A stretch of DNA of 39,073 nucleotides from CAYONP01 sp964405335 (GTDB lineage Bacteria > Armatimonadota > UBA10988). The stretch lies in the NCBI GenBank assembly GCA_964405335.1, contig CAYONP010000056.1:1-39073 (forward strand), given 5' to 3'. This document shows, in pieces, positions 14,882 through 22,014 of the stretch. The notes beneath the pieces are model-generated. The model was not told where the DNA came from. It did not search any database and saw only the letters and a program-made list of their open reading frames with translations. Made by a program: the position numbers and the translations under genes. How positions within the stretch are numbered: the stretch's first letter is position 1; each line of letters opens with the position of its first letter.

Positions 14882-17524
14882 TCACTCGGCGCTCAGCCGC
14901 AGATCATCCAAGTAGAACACCGCTCGCTCGGTCGCCGTGCTCGACCAGCCCAGCCAGCGCAGCTCGCGGAACGCTTCGTCGGCCGGCAGGTCGGCGAAGT
15001 TCTGCGGCGGCTGGCCGGGTAGCGTGACCGCCAACTGCCAGGTGCCCGTCCGCTCGCGGCCGAGGGTGCAGGTCATCTCCAGGTTGAACCACTCGCCCTG
15101 CGGCACGCGCAGCAGCGGCCGGCCGGCGGCGATCAGTTGGCCGTCGGGGGCGACGCTCAGGCTTGGGCCGACGCGGTAGGGCTGGGCGGCGTCGCGCCAC
15201 TCGCAGTACCACCTCGCGCCCGGCTCGGTCCGCGCGGCGAAGCTCAGCGTCACCGTCCCGCGGCGGTGGTTGAGCGCGTAGTACATGTGCGGCTGCCACT
15301 CGTGCTCCAGCCCCGGCGCGTCGGTGAACTTCAGGCTGCGGTCGCCCGATGCCGCCGTTTCGTCGCTCACCCGGATACTCGCCCCCTGCTCCTCGCCGCT
15401 GGTCCGCGCGGCGCGGGCGAGCTCGCCGACGGCCGTTTGCTCGAAGTCGTCGTCGATCGTCTCGGGCTGCGGCGGCGCGGGGAAGATCATCGGCGGCAGA
15501 TCGAGCGCGGCCGGTTTGGCGACCCACTCGGCGTCGCCATAGAGGCCGACCTCGCCGACCTCGATCGGCTCGATGCCCAGCGCGCGCGCCGGTGAATCGT
15601 CGCGCAGTCGGAAGTCATGGCTGGCCGGATCGACGAACCGCGGGTCGGCCACCTGGGAGCCCTCGTCGTGACCGCGCGCCTGCCACTCGCCGAGGTCCTC
15701 GGCGCCCCACTGGCCGCTGGTGTCCCAGTAGAGGTTGTGGCCCATGGTGAACCGGTCGTTGCCCCAGGTGCCGCCGAGCAGAACGCCGTTCGCAAACAGA
15801 ACGATGTTGCGTTCGAAGAAGAACGAGTTGTGCTCCTCGTTGCGCGAGCGCTGGAGCTGATGCGTGGCGCTAAAGGCCAGGACGTTGTTCAGGATTCGAT
15901 TGTCCCGCCCGTAGTGCTGGTGGAAGCCGCCCGTCTTGGTGTTGTAGACCACGTTGTAGGCCATCTCGATGTCGGTGCTACCCTCGTCGGTGTAGAGGCC
16001 CCAGCCGCCGTAGTCGTAGCTCAGGATGTCGTGAAACAGGTTGTGGTTGATCCGCGTGCCGGGCGAGACGCCGAGGGTGTAGATGCCGCCCATGTCGCTC
16101 AGCACGCCCCAGCCGAGGTGGTGGACGTGGTTGTACTCGGCCACGTTGTCGTGCGCCGAGGTCTCGGCATAGCCCCAGCTCCAGCCGATGCTCAAGCCGG
16201 TGTAGTAGAAGTCGGCGATTTCGTTGTGGGTCAAGGTGTTGTGACTGGCCCGCTGGATGATGATCCCGCAACCGGCGGGGAAGACCCGGCCGCCGCTGTG
16301 GATGAAGCAGTTGTCGACCAGGTTGCCGTCGGCCGCCTGCGCCGGCGTGGCCGGGCTCGAGCCGGTGCCGATGCGTACGCCACCGGCGCCGAGGTCGAAG
16401 ATCTCGCACTGCTGCACGGCGTTCTGCTGCGAGCCCTCATCGAGCCAGACGCCGTAGGTGCCGACGTGGCCGATGGTGCAACGCTCGAGCCGGCACTCGA
16501 CGGCCGAGCGAAGGCGCACCGCGGCGGTCAGGAAGACCGCCGACTGGCCGTCGGCCATCTGGTCGCGCGGGTGCTGCCAGTCGCCATACAGAAAGCGCAG
16601 TCCACGCAGCGTGACGTGGCTGACCGGCAGGCCGACGGCGGGGTCGCCCTCGATCCGCACCAGCTCCTGCAGAGCCGGCGCGACGATCGTCTGCTGGTTG
16701 GGCTCCTCGCCCTCACGCGGGTAGTAGTAGAGCCGCGATTCGGCCCGGTCGAGGTACCACTCGCCCGGCGCGTCGAGCGCCTCGAAGCAGTTCTCGACCT
16801 GGTAGCGGGTGTTGTTCCGCTCCCACCAACCGACCGGCCAGCCGGTGCGGTTGGCGAAGTGAACGAGCTGGTTCTGCTCGTCGACCTCGTCGATCCAGCA
16901 GAGCGCCGAGGTCCACGAGAAGTAGACGAACAGATTGACGTCGTCGAGGTTGCGCCAGTCGGCCGAAAGGTCGCCCGGCGCAAAGCGGAAGCCGCGGCAG
17001 GCGGCCTCGTCGCCCTGATGCTCGTTGGGGTTCTCGAAGCCGGGGAGCTGGCCGGTGGTGCGCAGGTAGCCCTCGTTCGGGGTCCGCGCGCGGGTCGCCC
17101 GCCGGCCGTCGACCCAGAGCTGGTGGAAGTACCAGCCCGCCGGCACCTCGGCGGTCCACAGCGGCCCCTCGCCGCGACGCCAGCCGGTGAGGCGCCGGCC
17201 GCCCCAGAACTCGGGCGCCGCGCCTTCGGCGGCCTGATAGACCACCGGCGCGGCGGCGCTGCCGCTGTCTTCGGGCGTGAGCCGGAAGGTCTCGTCGAGC
17301 AGGTAGACGCCGCCGGCGACCTCGACGGTGACCGGCTCGTCGAGCCCGCGGGCGCGGAGCGCGCGGATCCGGTCGCGCGCGCCGGCCAGGCCGGCCAGTC
17401 GCGCCTCGCGCGTGCCGGCGGCGGCATCGTCGCCGTCGGGCGCGACGAACAGGGTCAGTCCGTCGGCCGCGACCGCGACGCATAATACGAGCAGCAGGCC
17501 GACGACAGTGAGGCCGGGGGTCAT
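14882..17524 (-). CDS. Secreted right-handed beta-helix protein, GH141-like
   Basis: 880 aa with a signal peptide (MTPGLTVVGLLLVLCVAVAA). LTLFVAPDGDDAAAGT, then the pattern GGVYLLDETFRLTPEDSG and GGRRLTGW, is typical of polysaccharide-acting beta-helix enzymes such as GH141; this comparison is from memory of the family. A parallel beta-helix with N-H-x-H and N-x-V/I repeats spans about 310-600. The last ~180 residues (from DDDFEQTAVGELA) look like a separate jelly-roll carbohydrate-binding domain. Likely role: extracellular or periplasmic glycan degradation. ATG 17524 has GGGAG upstream and the promoter at 17542-17570. Confidence 0.8.
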   Translation of the reverse strand: MTPGLTVVGLLLVLCVAVAADGLTLFVAPDGDDAAAGTREARLAGLAGARDRIRALRARGLDEPVTVEVAGGVYLLDETFRLTPEDSGSAAAPVVYQAAEGAAPEFWGGRRLTGWRRGEGPLWTAEVPAGWYFHQLWVDGRRATRARTPNEGYLRTTGQLPGFENPNEHQGDEAACRGFRFAPGDLSADWRNLDDVNLFVYFSWTSALCWIDEVDEQNQLVHFANRTGWPVGWWERNNTRYQVENCFEALDAPGEWYLDRAESRLYYYPREGEEPNQQTIVAPALQELVRIEGDPAVGLPVSHVTLRGLRFLYGDWQHPRDQMADGQSAVFLTAAVRLRSAVECRLERCTIGHVGTYGVWLDEGSQQNAVQQCEIFDLGAGGVRIGTGSSPATPAQAADGNLVDNCFIHSGGRVFPAGCGIIIQRASHNTLTHNEIADFYYTGLSIGWSWGYAETSAHDNVAEYNHVHHLGWGVLSDMGGIYTLGVSPGTRINHNLFHDILSYDYGGWGLYTDEGSTDIEMAYNVVYNTKTGGFHQHYGRDNRILNNVLAFSATHQLQRSRNEEHNSFFFERNIVLFANGVLLGGTWGNDRFTMGHNLYWDTSGQWGAEDLGEWQARGHDEGSQVADPRFVDPASHDFRLRDDSPARALGIEPIEVGEVGLYGDAEWVAKPAALDLPPMIFPAPPQPETIDDDFEQTAVGELARAARTSGEEQGASIRVSDETAASGDRSLKFTDAPGLEHEWQPHMYYALNHRRGTVTLSFAARTEPGARWYCEWRDAAQPYRVGPSLSVAPDGQLIAAGRPLLRVPQGEWFNLEMTCTLGRERTGTWQLAVTLPGQPPQNFADLPADEAFRELRWLGWSSTATERAVFYLDDLRLSAE

Positions 17525-17541
17525 GGCTGGCTCCCGGCGCG

Positions 17542-17570
17542 AGGGTAGTCGGCGGCGAGGTGCGGGTCAA
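17542..17570 (-). promoter_or_regulatory. Sigma70-type promoter of the beta-helix gene
   Basis: On the minus strand: TTGACC (17570-17565), 17-nt spacer, TACCCT (17547-17542). The start ATG lies 18 nt beyond the -10, so the leader is very short. Confidence 0.6.
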
Positions 17571-17610
17571 GCAGGCCGGTGGCGCACGCTGCGCCTTGCC
17601 GTGTCGCGGG

Positions 17611-17635
17611 GTAGGGACGCCTCGCCGAGGCGTCC
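17611..17635 (+). repeat. REP-like GTAG palindrome, single
   Basis: GTAGG followed by the hairpin GACGCCTC-GCC-GAGGCGTC. The first 35 nt recur exactly 59 nt downstream at 17670-17704. Confidence 0.75.
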
Positions 17636-17669
17636 GACGAGCCGCTCCGGCGGCAGCGGCGACCAGAGG

Positions 17670-17726
17670 GTAGGGACGCCTCGCCGAGGCGTCCGACGAG
17701 CCGCGCGTTCGGCGAACGCGCGCTAC
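17670..17726. repeat. REP-like inverted pair (composite element)
   Basis: Left half GTAGG plus hairpin GACGCCTC-GCC-GAGGCGTC. A short spacer, GACGAGCC, leads to the right half: hairpin GCGCGTTC-GGC-GAACGCGC followed by CTAC (GTAG on the other strand). The element at 39010-39055 has the same two-hairpin plan with covarying stem bases. Confidence 0.75.
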
Positions 17727-17764
17727 CCTGCGACAGTAGTGGTGGTCAATACGGAGCCAAGAAC

Positions 17765-18580
17765 GTGCACAACTGGACCCCGGCGCGCGAGCAGTACGAG
17801 CGAGACGGCTACGTCATCTTCCGCAATGTGATTGACCCCGACCTGGTTCGCGAGACCCAGGCCCACGTCGAGTGGCTGCTCAAGAAGCACCCCGACACGC
17901 GCGGCGAGCAGTTGCATCACAAGCTGATGGCGCACGATCCGTTCATGGTCCGCCTGGTCGGCGACGAGCGGATGCTCGACGTCTGCGAGCAGTTCATCGG
18001 CCCGAACATCGCGCTGTTCGCCAGCCACTACATCTCGAAGCCGGCGCGTGAGGGGCAGCCCGTGCTGTGGCACCAGGACGGCAGCTACTGGCCGCTGGAG
18101 CCGATGGAGGTCACCACGCTCTGGCTGGCGGCCAGCGAATCGACACCCGAGAACGGCTGTATGCGGGTCATCCCCGGCACGCAGACCCTTGACCTGAAAG
18201 AGCTGATCCCGAACCAGGACGTCGAGAGCGTGCTCGGCTCCCACACGCCCGATGAGTATGTTGACCAATCCAAGGCGGTCGACCTGATTCTCGGCCCGGG
18301 TGATGTGTCGGTCCACCACCCGAACATCATCCATGGCAGTGAGCCGAACCACAGCGACCAGCCGCGCATCGGGCTCACCATTCGCTACATCCCAACCACG
18401 ACGAAGATCCTGTGGGAGCAGTGGCAGACCTACCTGCTCCGCGGCGAGGCCGTCGCGGGGGTCAATAACTACCTGGCCTATCCCGCCTACCGCGCGGGCG
18501 AGCATGTGCCGTTCCGCGGCTGCGAGGAGTGGACCGGCGGGGTCAATCCACTCCGCAGCGCCGTCGCCACAGGGAGCTGA
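17765..18580 (+). CDS. Phytanoyl-CoA dioxygenase family Fe(II)/2-oxoglutarate oxygenase
   Basis: 271-aa predicted non-haem iron hydroxylase. Double-stranded beta-helix fold with the metal triad visible: H-x-D in LWHQDGSYW and the distal His in NIIHGSEPN. The 2-oxoglutarate-binding Arg is probably in QPRIGLTIRY. GCMRVIPGTQ is the conserved middle strand of the family. Substrate unknown; relatives hydroxylate lipids, osmolytes or natural products. GTG 17765 has GGAG 9 nt upstream and is the only good start after the repeats. The 3' end overlaps the convergent membrane-protein gene by 38 nt. Confidence 0.88.
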   Translation: MHNWTPAREQYERDGYVIFRNVIDPDLVRETQAHVEWLLKKHPDTRGEQLHHKLMAHDPFMVRLVGDERMLDVCEQFIGPNIALFASHYISKPAREGQPVLWHQDGSYWPLEPMEVTTLWLAASESTPENGCMRVIPGTQTLDLKELIPNQDVESVLGSHTPDEYVDQSKAVDLILGPGDVSVHHPNIIHGSEPNHSDQPRIGLTIRYIPTTTKILWEQWQTYLLRGEAVAGVNNYLAYPAYRAGEHVPFRGCEEWTGGVNPLRSAVATGS

Positions 18581-19049
18581 GCCAACCGGTCAGCGCCCCA
18601 CCGCCGAACCCGCAGACCAGCGCGACGGCGACGCTGAACAGGGCCAGCCGTTGGTCGGGCGAGGCGGGCGCGCCGAACAGCAGGATCACGGCCGGCAGGG
18701 CCACCAGCGCGCCGAGCACGGCCGCCTCGCGCACCGCGGCGCGGTCCCAGGGCATTTCGCGCGTGGCGATGAGCACGCCGGCAAAGAAGCCGATGGGCAG
18801 CGCGAGCAGGGCGAACGGCAGGACTTGCGAGCGCCGCGCGCCGGTCACGGCGTCGACGAACAGGCCGACCAGGGCGAACCAGGCGACGTGGGAGACGAGG
18901 CCGGCGATCAGCGCGCCAACGAGGTAACGCACCCGCGCGCGCCGGTCGACACCGGGGTGCAGGCTGGCGCAGAAGGCGGGCCAATCGTCGATGCCGAGGG
19001 CGATCGGCCGCTGCCAGGTCTTGATCGTCGAGTCGTTCTGCGGCTCCAC
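18543..19049 (-). CDS. Membrane protein, function unknown
   Basis: 168 aa. A polar N-terminus of about 40 residues (TWQRPIALGIDDWPAFCASL) precedes four hydrophobic segments (about 42-65, 72-92, 108-126, 133-158). A charged tail follows. No family recognised. GTG 19049 has GGAG 8 nt upstream. It lies downstream of the prepilin gene on the same strand and may be read from it. Its 3' end is antisense to the end of the dioxygenase gene. Confidence 0.55.
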   Translation of the reverse strand: MEPQNDSTIKTWQRPIALGIDDWPAFCASLHPGVDRRARVRYLVGALIAGLVSHVAWFALVGLFVDAVTGARRSQVLPFALLALPIGFFAGVLIATREMPWDRAAVREAAVLGALVALPAVILLFGAPASPDQRLALFSVAVALVCGFGGGALTGWLSSLWRRRCGVD

Positions 19050-19089
19050 CCGCGCTCTCCACCCATCTATCGTCGTGCTCGGCGGCGGC

Positions 19090-19728
19090 TTAGCGCAGGG
19101 GCGTGTCCCACGCCTCGCGCAACTGACCGTGGGTCAGCAGCTTGACGTGGCCATCGGCAAAGGTGGTGTGGAAGCGGTAGCTGTCCCATTCGCCCTCGGC
19201 GCCGAAGTGCCAGTCGCCGTCGGAGTCTTCGAGCATGTTGACCCGGCTCGGCTCACTGACCTGATGCGTGCGCACCCGACTGAACGCGAGCTCGGTGCGG
19301 TAAGCGTAGCTCATGCCGTAGGTCTTGAACAGGTACGGCGCGTCGACCTGGCGGTTGATGATGATGTCGTAGCCGACGCCGTTGTCGGTCGGGCAGTGCC
19401 ACAGCTCGCGGGTGGTGGTATAGGTCTGCAGCAGGTCGGGCAGCTCGCCCATGCCGGCGAGGAAGGCCTGCCACTGCGGGTGGCCGTCCCAGATATCGGA
19501 GAAGTGATGGTCGGCCCAGTCCTTGCCGAAGGCGTAGCGCGAGTCGTAGTCGCTGGCGTAGAGCATCATCGCCTGGCCGAGCTGCCGCAGGTTGGTCAGG
19601 CAGCGCACGGCATGGGCCTTCTGCCGGGCGCGGCTGAACACGGGAAAGATGATCGCGGCGAGGATGCCGATGATGGCGACGACGGTGAGCAGTTCGATCA
19701 GGGTGAAGCCACGTCGCTTGGGGGCCAT
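19090..19728 (-). CDS. Type IV-like prepilin (DUF1559/H-X9-DG type pseudopilin)
   Basis: 212 aa. The class III signal RRG-FTLIELLTVVAIIGIL is cut by prepilin peptidase after Gly7 and has Glu5 of the mature protein. FPVFSRARQKAHAVRC, then LTNLRQLGQAMMLYASDYD, is typical of the large pseudopilin families of Armatimonadota and Planctomycetota. The C-terminal end, FHTTFADGHVKLL, is a shortened form of the H-X9-DG motif. Probably a surface pilin-like or secretion-associated protein; no pilus machinery is encoded in the window. ATG 19728 has GGAGAG upstream. Confidence 0.9.
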   Translation of the reverse strand: MAPKRRGFTLIELLTVVAIIGILAAIIFPVFSRARQKAHAVRCLTNLRQLGQAMMLYASDYDSRYAFGKDWADHHFSDIWDGHPQWQAFLAGMGELPDLLQTYTTTRELWHCPTDNGVGYDIIINRQVDAPYLFKTYGMSYAYRTELAFSRVRTHQVSEPSRVNMLEDSDGDWHFGAEGEWDSYRFHTTFADGHVKLLTHGQLREAWDTPLR

Positions 19729-19763
19729 GCCGACTCTCCGCCATGCGCAACCGGCCTGGTCCG

Positions 19764-19792
19764 ATTATGGTTCCGCCGGCAGACGTCGTTCA
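19764..19792 (-). promoter_or_regulatory. Possible promoter of the prepilin gene
   Basis: On the minus strand: TGAACG (19792-19787), 17-nt spacer, CATAAT (19769-19764). The -10 is good and the -35 weak. Confidence 0.4.
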
Positions 19793-19802
19793 CCTCCGCC
19801 GG

Positions 19803-19831
19803 TTGACGCCCGCCGGCAGCGAGTCTACGCT
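19803..19831 (+). promoter_or_regulatory. Promoter of MNT-HEPN pair 1
   Basis: TTGACG (19803-19808), 17-nt spacer, TACGCT (19826-19831). Same hexamers and spacing as in front of pairs 2 and 3. The leader to the ATG is only about 10 nt. Confidence 0.6.
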
Positions 19832-19848
19832 CGGACCAAGAGCCGGCC

Positions 19849-20163
19849 ATGACCACCGCCCAAATCTGCCAGGAAGCCAAGCAGCGCCTCGCCGAGGCGT
19901 TCGGCGAGCGCCTGCGCGGAGTGATCCTGTACGGCTCGGAGGCCCGCGGCGAGGCGGGGCCGGAGAGCGATATCGACCTGCTGGTGTTGCTCGACGGCCC
20001 ACTGAGTTTGATGCGCGAGATCGAACAGATCACAGCGGCCGTGTACCCGCTGATGCTGCGCAGCGATCGGCTGATCGACGCCAAGCCGGCCGACGCGGCA
20101 CGCTTCGGAAGCGCCGGCTACGCGATCTACGACGACGTGATGCGCGAGGGGGTAAGGCTGTGA
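19849..20163 (+). CDS. MNT-type nucleotidyltransferase 1 (putative antitoxin)
   Basis: 104-aa minimal nucleotidyltransferase. Catalytic motif G29-S30-EARGE...SD41-I-D43-LLV matches the MNT GS-x10-DxD pattern; a possible third acidic residue is the Asp in RLIDAKP. Such proteins, paired with HEPN proteins, can act as antitoxins by AMP-ylating the HEPN partner (known for MntA/HepT), or be regulatory. The stop overlaps the HEPN start (GTGA). Its first 148 nt are identical to MNT 2. Confidence 0.85.
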   Translation: MTTAQICQEAKQRLAEAFGERLRGVILYGSEARGEAGPESDIDLLVLLDGPLSLMREIEQITAAVYPLMLRSDRLIDAKPADAARFGSAGYAIYDDVMREGVRL

Positions 20164-20543
20164 CCGAAGCCTGGGAGCACAGCTGGCGGCGCGCCGTCGA
20201 TGCCCTGCGATCGGCTGAGCTGCTCGTCGAGGTCAGCCCGCACGACGCAGCTTCGCGCGCATACTACGCAGCGTTCCACGCCATCTCGGCCAGGTTCGCT
20301 AAGGAAGGCCTGCGATTCCGCAAGCATGGGCAACTGCAAGCCGCGGTGCATCGCGATCTGGTTCACACGGGCCGGTGGCCGGTTGAGCTCGGCGCCCACT
20401 TCAACGACTTGCTGCGCGCCCGCGACGTGGCCGACTACGGGTGGGCCGAGCACCTGGAGGCGACCGCCATGGCCGAGGTCTTGGAAAAGGCCCGCCGCAT
20501 CGTCGAGCAAGTCCGCGCCGACCTCGGCCTGCCGGCCGATTGA
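20160..20543 (+). CDS. HEPN-domain protein 1 (UPF0332-like, putative toxin)
   Basis: 127-aa helical HEPN protein of the UPF0332/COG1895 type. Motifs: SRAYYAAFHAISARF, KHGQLQAAVHRDLVHTGRW, RARDVADYG. The canonical RNase motif Rx4-6H of toxic HEPN proteins is not clearly present (nearest is RDLVH), so RNase activity is uncertain. GTG 20160 overlaps the MNT stop, so the pair is translationally coupled. The last ~30 codons are nearly identical to HEPN 2. Confidence 0.82.
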   Translation: MTEAWEHSWRRAVDALRSAELLVEVSPHDAASRAYYAAFHAISARFAKEGLRFRKHGQLQAAVHRDLVHTGRWPVELGAHFNDLLRARDVADYGWAEHLEATAMAEVLEKARRIVEQVRADLGLPAD

Positions 20544-20568
20544 CGCCGGCGCGACGCGAACGTACGCT
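20540..20568 (+). promoter_or_regulatory. Promoter of MNT-HEPN pair 2
   Basis: TTGACG (20540-20545), 17-nt spacer, TACGCT (20563-20568). The HEPN 1 stop codon TGA (20541-20543) lies inside the -35 hexamer. Confidence 0.62.
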
Positions 20569-20585
20569 GCAGACGTGAGCCGGTC

Positions 20586-20900
20586 ATGACCACCGCCCAA
20601 ATCTGCCAGGAAGCCAAGCAGCGCCTCGCCGAGGCGTTCGGCGAGCGCCTGCGCGGAGTGATCCTGTACGGCTCGGAGGCCCGCGGCGAGGCGGGGCCGG
20701 AGAGCGATATCGACCTGCTGGTGTTGCTCGACGAGCCGGTGCAGGTCTACTTTGACCTCGGCACCGCGGTCGACGCGTTGATGCCGCTGATGCTCTCGGT
20801 CGAGCGGATCATCCAGATCATGCCGACCTCGGAGCAGAGCTTCCGGGCGGCGGAGTTTCAGTTCTACCGCAACGTTCAGGCGGAGGGAGTGGCCGTGTGA
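20586..20900 (+). CDS. MNT-type nucleotidyltransferase 2 (putative antitoxin)
   Basis: 104 aa. GS/DxD motif identical to copy 1 at DNA level through codon 49. The C-terminal half then differs: VQVYFDLGTAVDALMPLM, and RIIQIMP where copies 1 and 3 have RLIDAKP/RYIDAKP. A possible third acidic residue is thus Gln here. The stop overlaps the next HEPN start (GTGA). The same product type and size as its neighbours argues for recent triplication. Confidence 0.85.
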   Translation: MTTAQICQEAKQRLAEAFGERLRGVILYGSEARGEAGPESDIDLLVLLDEPVQVYFDLGTAVDALMPLMLSVERIIQIMPTSEQSFRAAEFQFYRNVQAEGVAV

Positions 20901-21280
20901 ACGCCGAGGCCGCCGAGCTCTGGGGCCGCGCGCAGGAGGCGTTGGCGGTCGCCGAGGCGACGCTGGTGCTGAGCCCCGACGCGACGGCCTCGCGTGCCTA
21001 CTACGCCGCGTTCTACGCGGTTTCGGCGCTGTTCGCCGAGCGGGCGGTTGAGTTCCGCAGGCACAGCCAGATCCAGGCCGCCGTCCACCGCGATCTCGTT
21101 CATGCCGGCCTCTGGCCGACCAGCCTCGGAGCCGACTTCACCGCCCTGACCAATGCACGAACGGTGGGAGACTATGGCGTTGAACGGCACCTCAGTCGAG
21201 ACGAAGCCGACGACGCCATCGCCCGTGCCCGCCGCATCGTCGAGCAAGTCCGAGCCGACCTCGGCCTGCCGGCCGATTGA
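20897..21280 (+). CDS. HEPN-domain protein 2 (UPF0332-like, putative toxin)
   Basis: 127 aa. SRAYYAAFYAVSALFAER, RHSQIQAAVHRDLVHAGLW, then NARTVGDYG, where copy 1 has RARDVADYG. The C-terminus RRIVEQVRADLGLPAD is identical to copy 1. GTG 20897 overlaps the MNT 2 stop. The N-terminal half differs clearly from copies 1 and 3, so the three pairs may have distinct specificities. Confidence 0.82.
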   Translation: MNAEAAELWGRAQEALAVAEATLVLSPDATASRAYYAAFYAVSALFAERAVEFRRHSQIQAAVHRDLVHAGLWPTSLGADFTALTNARTVGDYGVERHLSRDEADDAIARARRIVEQVRADLGLPAD

Positions 21281-21305
21281 CGCCGGCGCGAGGCGAACGT
21301 ACGCT
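21277..21305 (+). promoter_or_regulatory. Promoter of MNT-HEPN pair 3
   Basis: TTGACG (21277-21282), 17-nt spacer, TACGCT (21300-21305). The HEPN 2 stop codon (21278-21280) lies inside the -35 hexamer. Confidence 0.62.
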
Positions 21306-21322
21306 GCAGGCGTGAGTCGGTC

Positions 21323-21637
21323 ATGACCACCGCCGAAATCTGCCAGGAAGCCAAGGAGCGCCTCGCCGAGGCGTTCGGCGAGCGGCTGCGCGGTGTGATC
21401 CTCTACGGCTCCGAAGCACGCGGCGAAGCGGGGCCGGAGAGCGATATCGACCTGCTGGTGTTGCTCGACGAGCCGGTGCAGGTCTACTTTGACAGTCGGA
21501 CGATTGTCGGGGCGTTGTATGACCTGGAGGGGCGGATCGAGCGCTACATCGACGCGAAGCCGGCGGCCGTAACCGACTTCTCCGCCGGCGCCTTGCGCTT
21601 CTACCAGAACGTTGCTGCCGACGGGGTACGCGTATGA
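21323..21637 (+). CDS. MNT-type nucleotidyltransferase 3 (putative antitoxin)
   Basis: 104 aa. Same GS/DxD motif. The first 50 codons differ from copies 1 and 2 by scattered mostly synonymous changes. The stretch LDEPVQVYFD is shared with copy 2 at DNA level, whereas RYIDAKPA resembles copy 1, so it looks mosaic. The stop overlaps the HEPN 3 start (ATGA). Confidence 0.85.
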   Translation: MTTAEICQEAKERLAEAFGERLRGVILYGSEARGEAGPESDIDLLVLLDEPVQVYFDSRTIVGALYDLEGRIERYIDAKPAAVTDFSAGALRFYQNVAADGVRV

Positions 21638-22014
21638 CAGACATGGGCGCCGCGCTCTGGGAGCGAGCTTTGGACACCCGCCGCACGGCCGAGCTACTCC
21701 TCGCCCACGATGCCGACTCGTGCGCGTCACGCGCCTACTGTGCCGCGTTCTACGCCGTCTCGGCGCTGTTCGCCGAGGAAGGGACAGAATGCCGCAAGCA
21801 CACGCAGCTCAATGCTGCGGTCCATCGGGACCTGGTCAACACCGGCCGCTGGACGGCCGAGCTGGGCCGGGACTTCCGCTCCCTGATTGCGGCGCGCGAC
21901 GTGGGTGACTACGGCACCATCAACCGTGTGGCCGAGGCGGAAGCTGCGAACGCCTGCGCCGCCGCCCGCCGCATCGTCGAGCAGGTCCGCGCCGACCTCG
22001 GCCTCGAATCCTGA
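21634..22014 (+). CDS. HEPN-domain protein 3 (UPF0332-like, putative toxin)
   Basis: 126 aa. SRAYCAAFYAVSALFAEEG, KHTQLNAAVHRDLVNTGRW (Asn where copies 1 and 2 have His), AARDVGDYG. It ends RRIVEQVRADLGLES, slightly shorter than the other two. ATG 21634 overlaps MNT 3. Its stop is immediately followed by the convergent symporter-fusion stop, so no room remains for a terminator. Confidence 0.82.
   Translation: MTDMGAALWERALDTRRTAELLLAHDADSCASRAYCAAFYAVSALFAEEGTECRKHTQLNAAVHRDLVNTGRWTAELGRDFRSLIAARDVGDYGTINRVAEAEAANACAAARRIVEQVRADLGLES

Noticed and set aside
15617..17485. 622-codon open frame on the plus strand
   Set aside because: Antisense to the beta-helix gene; low-complexity Val/Ala/Asp composition and no domain.
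19885..21390. REP-like sequence CGCCTCGCCGAGGCG inside the three MNT genes
   Set aside because: It matches the core of the intergenic palindromes but encodes the conserved R-L-A-E-A stretch, lacks GTAG, and is inherited with the gene triplication; probably coincidence of GC-rich Ala/Glu/Arg codons.
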